In this document: in pieces, positions 6,407 to 11,584 of the stretch
Numbering within the stretch: position 1 is the first letter of the stretch
Layout of the letters: the number at the start of each line of letters is the position of its first letter
Source of the DNA: an uncultured Eubacteriales bacterium
Lineage (GTDB): Bacteria; Bacillota; Clostridia; Christensenellales; Aristaeellaceae
Direction of reading: 5' to 3'
Assembly (NCBI GenBank): GCA_902782795.1
Contig: CACZOT010000264.1
Span: 1-11,584, forward strand
Length of the DNA: 11,584 nucleotides
Translations under genes and position numbers: made by a program
The notes under the pieces: generated by a model
What the model saw: the letters and a program-made list of their open reading frames with translations, nothing else
The model's database searches: none
What the model was told of the DNA's origin: nothing

Positions 6407-8740
6407 TCAGCGCAGCTTCACCCGGAACAGGGAATTCACCGGCCGCACCATCCCGGCGAGGCTGCCGAAGGAGGTCGAAGGCCAGCTGTACTCCACGAAA
6501 CGGCGTCCCACGGCGAAGCCGAGCACGGCGGAGCCGCCGCCGTCCACGTTGATCATCTCCCAGGCGTCGGGCACGAGCCTGCGGGCGATGGCGCACATCT
6601 CGGCGTAATTCGCGCCGGCGGACACGCTGGAGCGGCCCGAATACACGAGGATGAACAGCCGCCCGTCCCGCGTCAGGCCGATGCCCGTGCGCGGGTGGCG
6701 CGCCGGGGCGGCGATGTCGCTCTCCTGGGTCTGGCAGGAGAGGGGGGAAGCCCAGCCTTCGCGTTCGAGATGGGAGCGGGAGGCCTCCTCGTCGCCGAAG
6801 AAGCTCTCGCCCCGGCTGATCAGGGTGAGGCCGCCACCGTAAGCCCAGCGCAGACGCGCCCACTCGGCGGGGGTGAACTCCTCCGGCTCCTGCAGGCGCA
6901 GGTCCAGCCGCGGCGCGCTCTTCCAGGTATAGTAGCCGTCCGCGCCCGGCGCGAGGCCCGCTTCCTCCAGAAGGCGCAGGCCCTCTTCGCGCTCCAGCGA
7001 GACCACCACGCCCATGCTGGGCAGAACCACGTCCCCATCGCGCGCCGAGAGCAGCTCGTCCTGGACGATGACCAGGTTCACGCGGCCAGCGCCGACGATC
7101 TTCCTGTACTCGAAGCGCGGCGCTCCCGCGTCCGCCCGGCTCAGATAGGGCGTGTAGACCGCCGCCGCGCCGGGCGTTTCGGGGTCGACGTCCGCCGCCG
7201 TCCAACAGATGGGCGCGCCGTTCACGCGCAGCTCTCCGCCGCGCAGGCGGAAGTGGAAGAAGGCGAAGGTGCCGTCGTCGCGCAGGCCCATACACGCCTT
7301 GCGGTAGAGGGGGAAGGTCTCCACGCGGCGGCCGTCCTTTTCATAGAGCATGTAGTCCATATGGCCGCCGCGCATGGCGGTCTGCTCGCCGGGCCGGTCC
7401 GAGCGCAGGCGGTTGTAGAGCTCGGCCAGCCGCGGCGTGAGGAAGAACAGGTAATTCGAGATGATCTGCAGGGCCGGGACGTCCTCTTCCTCCAGGAGCT
7501 CGCGGCGCGGCGAAATGGCCTCGCCCGCGGAGAGGAGCACGTCCGCCCCCGCCGCGCGCTCGATCAGCGCGCCGTGTACGAGGATGCCCTCTGCCTCGCC
7601 CTGGTTTGTCCAGGGGACTTCCCCCTCCTCCAGGGTACCCAGCCGGAACCAGCCGCCCAGGGCTTGCACGCCCTTCCTCGCGCCCAGGAAGCGGGCGATG
7701 GCCTCGTCGCGCGCGCGGCAGAAAGCGGCGTACCAATCGCCCTCCGCGCCGCTCCCGGGCCAGACGACGCCCTCGGGCAGGCCCGAAGCGTCCTCCTCGT
7801 AGACGGAAAAGAATTCCTCCGGCCAGCGGCGGTAGAGCTCTCGGAGATCCATGGCATACACTCCGTCGCCGTATTGGGCGCTGAGGCGCGCGAAATCGCG
7901 GTACGAGGCCAGGGTGCGGCGGCGCATGGGCACGCCGGGCAGGAGATCAAACCCCGCGGGGACGTACAGGCACACGGGGCCTTCGTGGACGAACTGCCCG
8001 GCCAGCGCGCGTCCGACGAGCGTCTCCGGCGCGCAGAACACCACGGCGGGCAGAGCCAGGTTCCGGCAGGCGGAAAGGCCGCTCTCGCCGTACCAGACGA
8101 GGAACGCGTTTCCCGCGTCGAAGGCGGTATCCGCCTCGGCCTGGCTGAGATCGGCGCCGAAGCGGGCTTCCCGCGCCGCTTCCGCCTCCGGGACGAGACG
8201 GCCCAGCAGCGCCCGATCGGGCAGATCTCCCCCGCTCGCCGCCCAGCAGCGCTTTCCCAGGGCGGCCGCGCGAGCCATGTCCCGCCGCATGCGCCGGGCC
8301 CAGCGCGCGTCCGCGAGGACGAAGAGGACGCTCTCCTTTCGCGTGAAGAGCTCCTCCAGGCGGCCGCTCTGATCGATCGTGAAGGGCGCGTCGGCGACAG
8401 CGTCCTCTGCGTCGGCGAGGAGGGCCTTTTCCCAATCTGTCCCGAAGGCCTCCCGGCGCAGGCGAGCGGCGGCGGCGGCGATCTCCTCGAAGCTCGCGTC
8501 CATCCGCTCGGCAAAGGGCTTGAGCCCCTCGCCCAGCTCCTTCTCCCAGGCGGCGACGCGCTCCGCGCCGAGCAGGGCTGCGTGGCGCTCGGCCCAGAGA
8601 TCCCGCGCCTGGGTAAAGCGCGGGGAGAGCATGGCCTCGATCCCGCCGAAGGAGATCACCGCGCCGAGCACGTCGCCCTGGAAGTCGGCGCGCGTATACC
8701 CGGAGGCGGTCCAGCCATTCCCCGTCAGGCCCATGTTCAT
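6407..8740 (-). CDS. Large protein with C-terminal phosphodiester glycosidase (NAGPA-like) domain
   Basis: A 777-residue protein. The C-terminal part, roughly 500-777, resembles the phosphodiester glycosidase / NAGPA family. It has AAVYTPYLSR (526-535), GRVNLVIVQDELL (552-564), the RTGIGLTRDGRLF segment (684-696) and the hallmark NVDGGGS (731-737). Family members cleave a sugar from a phosphodiester, as human NAGPA uncovers mannose 6-phosphate. About 500 N-terminal residues match no family I recognise; they are mostly soluble, Glu/Arg/Ala-rich, with a hydrophobic ISNYLFFLTPRL patch (427-438). No signal peptide or clear membrane segment is seen, so the protein is probably cytoplasmic, unusual for a domain often found on secreted proteins. 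The start ATG (8740) overlaps the upstream stop as ATGA and has AAAGGAG nine bases before it, implying translational coupling to the nitrilase-GDPD gene. The C-terminal domain is well supported; substrate and N-terminal role are unknown. Confidence 0.8.
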   Translation of the reverse strand: MNMGLTGNGWTASGYTRADFQGDVLGAVISFGGIEAMLSPRFTQARDLWAERHAALLGAERVAAWEKELGEGLKPFAERMDASFEEIAAAAARLRREAFGTDWEKALLADAEDAVADAPFTIDQSGRLEELFTRKESVLFVLADARWARRMRRDMARAAALGKRCWAASGGDLPDRALLGRLVPEAEAAREARFGADLSQAEADTAFDAGNAFLVWYGESGLSACRNLALPAVVFCAPETLVGRALAGQFVHEGPVCLYVPAGFDLLPGVPMRRRTLASYRDFARLSAQYGDGVYAMDLRELYRRWPEEFFSVYEEDASGLPEGVVWPGSGAEGDWYAAFCRARDEAIARFLGARKGVQALGGWFRLGTLEEGEVPWTNQGEAEGILVHGALIERAAGADVLLSAGEAISPRRELLEEEDVPALQIISNYLFFLTPRLAELYNRLRSDRPGEQTAMRGGHMDYMLYEKDGRRVETFPLYRKACMGLRDDGTFAFFHFRLRGGELRVNGAPICWTAADVDPETPGAAAVYTPYLSRADAGAPRFEYRKIVGAGRVNLVIVQDELLSARDGDVVLPSMGVVVSLEREEGLRLLEEAGLAPGADGYYTWKSAPRLDLRLQEPEEFTPAEWARLRWAYGGGLTLISRGESFFGDEEASRSHLEREGWASPLSCQTQESDIAAPARHPRTGIGLTRDGRLFILVYSGRSSVSAGANYAEMCAIARRLVPDAWEMINVDGGGSAVLGFAVGRRFVEYSWPSTSFGSLAGMVRPVNSLFRVKLR

Positions 8741-10377
8741 TTGGCCTCGCTCCTTTCACGCGCGTGCGCGCGCACGGCGTTCGAGACGCGCAGGTAATCG
8801 TTGGTGAGGATGCAATCGATACCCATATCGATATAGCGGCAAGCCTCCCCGGGGTCGTCGGCGTAGAAGACGTTGCAGAGGATGCCGTTCTCCTTGGCCA
8901 GGTCCACGGAGGACTGGTCGAAATAGGGCTTGAAGAGCTGGATCTTCTCCGCGCCGAGGGCGATGGCGCGCCGGGGCATGGAGAGCATATCCTCCTTGTC
9001 GCCGTTCCAGCCCACGCACCGGGCGATCTCCGGGGCGATCTCGTGGAACTCGCGCAGGGCGCGGTCGTTGGAATTCATCATATAGCAGTGCTTCTCGCAG
9101 CCGTACTGGCGGATGAGGGAGGCGATCTTCTCATAATGGTGGTCCATATCGTCGCGATCCCAGATCTTCACGTGGATGTTCATGATGCAGGTGCAGGCGA
9201 ACTTTTTGAGGATCTCCTCGAAGCGCACGATGCGCAGGCCCGTGAACTCCGGCGCGGTCTTGGCGCCGAAATCCAGGCGGAGGAGCTCCTCGTAGGTGTA
9301 ATCCCAGACGCGGCCGGTGCCGTTGGAGACGCTGTCCAGAACGCTGTCGTGGATGGAGACGAGCTCGCCGTCCCTGGTGGCCCAGATATCGAACTCGATC
9401 TCCTCCGCGCCCAGAGCCACCGCCGCGCCGAAGGCGGGCAGGCTGTTCTCCGGGGCGATGGAATTGAAGCCGCGGTGGGCGCACACGCGCGGATAGGGCA
9501 GGTGCTCCTCGTCCGGAAGCATCATGCTGCCCGCGGGCCGGTAAAGCCAGGGGCGGCGGCCCTCGTCAATGTACTGCCAGTGGGCCTTCTCCTGGCCGCG
9601 GAAGCCGGCGGGCTTGAAATACTTGGCCTTGGGGTCGATCTCCACGACGCCGATGCCGACCTCGTTGCGCATATTCAGGAGCATCTCCCCCTTGGGAGAG
9701 ACCGCCATGGAGCAGCCGCACACGGGCGAATCCGGCCCCAGGGAGACCGCGGAGCGCAGGAGGTAGGCGTTGGTGTTGTAGCAGAGGAAGCGCCCGAAGA
9801 TCTCCAAGGCGTCGTGGGTGTCCGTGCGCTGGTGCGAGCAGCCGATGATGATATCGACGTTCTGCCTCGCCAGGGCCGGGAAAGCCTCGTACATATAGAA
9901 ATCGTAACAGGTCATAAAGCCGAAGCGCAGCCCTTCGGCCTCCAGGACGCAGGGCGGCCGATACTCGTAGGAGTAGGCGCAATCCATGGCGTTCCCGCCC
10001 TGGGCGGCAGTCTTCACCTCGCTGGGCGCGGGGTGGGCCTTCAGATACACGCCGATCTCCCGCCCCTCGCGGTCGAAGCAGTGGGTGGCGTTGCTGTAGC
10101 CCCTGTCCGTCTTCTCGGCGAAGTTGGCAAAGACGAGGGCGTGGCAGCGCCGCGCCGTCTCGGCGGCCTTCCGGGCGATGACGGGCCGATAGCGCTCGAT
10201 GGACGCGCGAAAGGCCTCCGCGTCCGGCATGGCGGCGGGGATATCGCAGTACTCCGGCAGGACGATCAGGTCCAGGCTCTCGTCGCAGCGGTCGATCAGG
10301 GCGCACATCTCCTGAAAGCAGCGCTCCGTGTCCGCGCTGTCCATGGAATACCAGGGCTGGATGATGCCGATCTTCAT
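8737..10377 (-). CDS. Fusion of nitrilase-type C-N hydrolase and glycerophosphodiester phosphodiesterase
   Basis: A 546-residue protein with two full-length domains. Residues 1 to about 275 are a carbon-nitrogen hydrolase, with the Glu-Lys-Cys triad in LPEYCD (E42), YLKAHPAP (K113) and MTCYDF (C157). Residues about 297-534 are a GDPD barrel: AHRGFNSIAPENS (H301, R302, E310, N311), EIEFD (E328, D330), SIHDSVLD (H343, D344) and SNGTG (351-355). The usual third metal-binding Glu (ExK motif) is His402 in NIHVK, and the usual vWTv tryptophan region reads NVFYADD (502-508). No signal peptide, so cytoplasmic. The domains suggest hydrolysis of an amide and a phosphodiester, perhaps in one molecule, which is inference. 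The ATG at 10377 has GGGAGG upstream with 10-nt spacing; an in-frame GTG at 10395 overlaps that site and was rejected. It is coupled to the NAGPA-like gene by a 4-bp overlap. It lies just after the HTH gene's terminator, and no own promoter was recognised. Confidence 0.9.
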   Translation of the reverse strand: MKIGIIQPWYSMDSADTERCFQEMCALIDRCDESLDLIVLPEYCDIPAAMPDAEAFRASIERYRPVIARKAAETARRCHALVFANFAEKTDRGYSNATHCFDREGREIGVYLKAHPAPSEVKTAAQGGNAMDCAYSYEYRPPCVLEAEGLRFGFMTCYDFYMYEAFPALARQNVDIIIGCSHQRTDTHDALEIFGRFLCYNTNAYLLRSAVSLGPDSPVCGCSMAVSPKGEMLLNMRNEVGIGVVEIDPKAKYFKPAGFRGQEKAHWQYIDEGRRPWLYRPAGSMMLPDEEHLPYPRVCAHRGFNSIAPENSLPAFGAAVALGAEEIEFDIWATRDGELVSIHDSVLDSVSNGTGRVWDYTYEELLRLDFGAKTAPEFTGLRIVRFEEILKKFACTCIMNIHVKIWDRDDMDHHYEKIASLIRQYGCEKHCYMMNSNDRALREFHEIAPEIARCVGWNGDKEDMLSMPRRAIALGAEKIQLFKPYFDQSSVDLAKENGILCNVFYADDPGEACRYIDMGIDCILTNDYLRVSNAVRAHARERSEAK

Positions 10378-10407
10378 TGTAGAAACGCCTCCCACTGTCA
10401 GGATTTG

Positions 10408-10439
10408 AAAAGGGCGGCGCTCCCGGGAAGGGCGCCGCC
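10408..10439 (-). terminator. Intrinsic terminator of the HTH gene
   Basis: On the minus strand, GGCGGCGC (10439-10432) and GCGCCGCC (10420-10413) form an 8-bp GC stem. The 11-base loop itself contains a CCC/GGG pair. The stem is followed by C and TTTT (10411-10408). It lies ten bases beyond the stop of the HTH gene and 31 bp before the next gene's start, separating the HTH gene from the nitrilase-GDPD gene, possibly with read-through. Confidence 0.75.
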
Positions 10440-10448
10440 GCGAAGGGA

Positions 10449-10967
10449 TTATTTATTGCCGGTGAGCAGATCCAGCGCGCCGCCCAGCAGTGTTTCCAGG
10501 ACGCCGGCGTCCGCCTTCTGGCCTTTGAGGAGCGCCTCGGCTGCCTTGCGGGTCTCGGCGCTGGCCGCGCGGTAGAGCTCCAGCACGCGCTTTTCCACCG
10601 CCGTGAGGGTGATCTCCTCGGCCTTCTTTTTCGCGGCGGTCTTCTTGGTCGCGGCGGCCTTCTTCGTCGTGGACGAGGTCTTCTTCGTCGAGGCGGCTGC
10701 GGTCTTCTTCTCGGCCGCGGCCGTCTTCTTCGTGGAAGAAGCGGTCTTCTTCGCGCCCGAGGCCGCCTCCAGGAGGGATTTCTGCGTCACGCCCGTCGCC
10801 TTGGCGATGGCCTTGAGCTGGGCCTGCGTCAGCTCCTTCTCGCCGCGCTCTGCCTTGCTGACATCTCCGGCGGAGACGCCCTCGATCTGCTTTGCCAGCT
10901 GCTCCTGGGTGAGGCCCGCGCCGGTGCGCGCCTCGCGGATCAATTCGCCAACGGTCTTTTTCGCCAT
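10449..10967 (-). CDS. XRE-family HTH protein with lysine/alanine-rich histone-H1-like tail
   Basis: A 172-residue protein in three parts. Residues about 5-68 are an XRE/Cro helix-turn-helix (GELIREARTGAGLTQEQLAK, then SAGDVSKAERGEKELT). Residues 72-115 are low-complexity and rich in Lys, Ala, Thr and Ser, with repeated KKT/KKA steps about every 6-10 residues, like histone H1 tails. Residues about 119-172 are a predicted helical C-terminal part (TAVEKRVLELYRAASAETRKAAEALL). The start ATG at 10967 has GGGAGGG eight bases upstream; the frame opens further upstream but crosses the promoter. It has its own sigma-A-type promoter and terminator, so it is a single-gene unit. It probably binds DNA as a regulator or nucleoid-associated protein; no target can be named. 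The domain call is firm, the function inferred. Confidence 0.88.
   Translation of the reverse strand: MAKKTVGELIREARTGAGLTQEQLAKQIEGVSAGDVSKAERGEKELTQAQLKAIAKATGVTQKSLLEAASGAKKTASSTKKTAAAEKKTAAASTKKTSSTTKKAAATKKTAAKKKAEEITLTAVEKRVLELYRAASAETRKAAEALLKGQKADAGVLETLLGGALDLLTGNK
10623..10754 (-). repeat. Low-complexity KKT-repeat coding tract
   Basis: This stretch encodes residues 72-115 of the HTH protein. On the plus strand it appears as recurring GTCTTCTTCG-like units (for example around 10638, 10676 and 10711), each encoding a Lys-Lys-Thr or similar step in irregularly spaced copies. Such tracts tend to change length by slippage or recombination, so length variation between strains is expected. 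Confidence 0.7.
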
Positions 10968-10997
10968 GAATTCCGCCCTCCCGACATGTTTTTTCCC

Positions 10998-11026
10998 ATT
11001 ATACTGCAACCTTTCCTCCGGCGCAA
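10998..11026 (-). promoter_or_regulatory. Sigma-A-type promoter of the HTH gene
   Basis: On the minus strand, TTGCGC (11026-11021) and a perfect TATAAT (11003-10998) are separated by exactly 17 bp. Transcription would begin near 10991, giving a leader of about 24 nt that contains the GGGAGGG ribosome-binding site at 10982-10976. The -35 matches only the TTG half, but spacing and -10 are ideal. Confidence 0.75.
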
Positions 11027-11105
11027 GGTTCGCGAAAGAAGGGGATCGCGCCGGGAGGCGCCGCCCCTCCGTCACCCCGCCGGGAACAAATTACCCGGGC
11101 CCGTC

Positions 11106-11159
11106 AATGAAGAAGGCTCTGGCAGCCCTTCGACAGGATACCAGAGCCTTCTTCATTTT
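11106..11159 (+). terminator. Long terminator-like hairpin with no obvious plus-strand gene
   Basis: AATGAAGAAGGCTCTGG (11106-11122) and CCAGAGCCTTCTTCATT (11141-11157) are perfectly complementary over 17 bp, with an 18-base loop. The right arm ends in TTTT (11156-11159), so the terminator polarity is plus-strand, yet no plus-strand gene lies upstream in this gap. On the minus strand, where the S24 gene is read, the stem is followed by GACGGG rather than U residues. It may still block read-through from the S24 gene, end a small RNA, or be a repeat copy. Confidence 0.55.
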
Positions 11160-11185
11160 CGAAAGAACACTGTGTTTTTCTGAAA

Positions 11186-11258
11186 TAAGAATCCCCAATA
11201 TGGGATTCTTAAGGGACGAAGTCCCTTAAGCAGGGGTCCAGGGGACAGCGTCCCCTGG
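11186..11258. repeat. Three stacked palindromes (REP-like intergenic repeat)
   Basis: There are three perfect hairpins in a row. H1 is TAAGAATCCC/GGGATTCTTA (11186-11195 and 11202-11211, loop CAATAT). H2 is CTTAAGGGAC/GTCCCTTAAG (11208-11217 and 11221-11230, loop GAA). H3 is CCAGGGGAC/GTCCCCTGG (11238-11246 and 11250-11258, loop AGC). H1 and H2 share 11208-11211, so they compete. H2 and H3 share a GGGAC-NNN-GTCCC core. Read on the minus strand, H1 is followed by TTATTTC-type sequence and might help terminate the S24 transcript. The look is that of a dispersed REP/PU-type element; copy number is not visible here. Confidence 0.6.
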
Positions 11259-11282
11259 CGTCCCCCCGCGCTCGCTGCCGCC

Positions 11283-11584
11283 TCAGAACTGCCGCACGAG
11301 GCTGGTGACCTTGCCGGCGATGTGGAAATCCGCAAGGGCGGCGCCGGTGAGCACGCGCGGGGGCACCTTGGCGTTGAAGGCCTGGAGCACGACCGCGCCG
11401 TCCTGCTTGATCACCTTCTTCACCGTGCCCTCGTCGCCGTTGATGAGGCACACGGCGATCTCGCCGGACTCCACGTCGTCCTGCTTGTGCATGAGCACCA
11501 GGTCGCCCGCGAGGATCTGCGGCTCCATGCTGTCGCCCGTGACGCGCAAAAGGATGTATTCCTCCGGGTTCTTCAGATCCGCCA
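11283..11584 (-). CDS. S24 peptidase-domain repressor (LexA-like), 5' end outside the window
   Basis: The last 99 residues of a LexA/CI-type S24 self-cleaving repressor are visible, running off the right edge; the remainder, including any DNA-binding domain, is missing. The catalytic serine lies in VTGDSMEP (visible residue 18) and the general-base lysine in GTVKK (visible residue 55). The 37-residue gap equals that between Ser119 and Lys156 of E. coli LexA. DGE/GDE-type turns, the GDLVLM strand and the terminal HIAGKVTSLVRQF also match the fold. Without the N-terminus it cannot be decided whether this is LexA itself (SOS repressor) or an XRE-S24 phage-type or stress repressor. Translation might appear to begin at 11549 (TTG), but the reading frame continues upstream with LexA-like sequence (NPEEYILLRV), so the gene is treated as partial. 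Confidence 0.9.
   Translation of the reverse strand, partial: ADLKNPEEYILLRVTGDSMEPQILAGDLVLMHKQDDVESGEIAVCLINGDEGTVKKVIKQDGAVVLQAFNAKVPPRVLTGAALADFHIAGKVTSLVRQF

Larger units (their letters stand above)
10968..11282. other. Non-coding region between the HTH gene and the S24 repressor gene
   Basis: This 315-bp stretch has no ORF with a ribosome-binding site or recognisable product. It contains the HTH promoter (10998-11026), a GC-rich part with no evident signal (11027-11105), a long hairpin (11106-11157), an AT-richer spacer (11158-11185) and three stacked palindromes (11186-11258). The remaining 24 bp before the S24 stop are GC-rich and featureless. Confidence 0.6.

Noticed and set aside
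6695..10575. Two long plus-strand open frames (6695-8797 and 8764-10575) antisense to the hydrolase operon
   Set aside because: Their translations have mirror-frame composition without motifs, while the minus strand shows complete catalytic motifs and good ribosome-binding sites.
10623..10754. Possible CRISPR-like or tandem-repeat array
   Set aside because: The repeats are short, irregular and in frame with the HTH protein; they encode the KKT-rich tail and have no unique spacers.
10968..11075. N-terminal extension of the HTH protein
   Set aside because: The frame is open, but the TATAAT promoter lies inside it, and the ATG at 10967 has a well-placed GGGAGGG.

Overview
The window looks like chromosomal DNA from a GC-rich, endospore-forming member of the Firmicutes (Clostridia-like). 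The evidence is three sporulation genes (spoIIE, yqfC, yqfD), strong AGGAGG-type ribosome-binding sites before nearly every gene, and sigma-A-like promoters. The coding sequence is very GC-rich, so long antisense open frames are common and carry no weight. The genus cannot be named from what is visible. No rRNA, tRNA, CRISPR array, transposase or phage structural gene was seen.

Layout. (1) Positions 1-180 are AT-richer non-coding DNA with a small hairpin and a run of seven-base repeats. (2) On the minus strand, read right to left, are a NUDIX hydrolase (3272-2751), yqfC (2689-2369), yqfD (2382-1225) and a PhoH-family ATPase (1197-181). The order yqfC-yqfD-phoH is the conserved Bacillus/Clostridia arrangement. 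A sigma-E-like promoter may lie just before yqfC. (3) Divergent from the NUDIX gene, on the plus strand, are spoIIE (3403-5682) and a LOG-family nucleotide phosphoribohydrolase (5746-6288), which ends at a strong intrinsic terminator. (4) On the minus strand and convergent with that pair are two translationally coupled genes: a nitrilase/glycerophosphodiesterase fusion (10377-8737), and a 777-residue protein with a C-terminal phosphodiester glycosidase (NAGPA-type) domain (8740-6407). (5) Upstream of these, also on the minus strand, is an XRE-type HTH protein with a lysine/alanine-rich, histone-H1-like tail (10967-10449). It has its own promoter and terminator. (6) A 315-bp non-coding stretch (10968-11282) holds that promoter, a long hairpin and three stacked palindromes. 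(7) The window ends inside an S24/LexA-type repressor (11584-11283, 5' end missing).

How the genes fit together. SpoIIE activates sigma-F in the forespore. YqfC and YqfD act later, in the mother cell, and in Bacillus belong to the sigma-E regulon. PhoH, NUDIX and LOG are housekeeping nucleotide or RNA enzymes. The most unusual unit is the nitrilase-GDPD / NAGPA pair. It brings three hydrolase domains, two of which act on phosphodiesters, into two coupled cytoplasmic proteins. It probably works on one substrate class, but that substrate cannot be read from the sequence.
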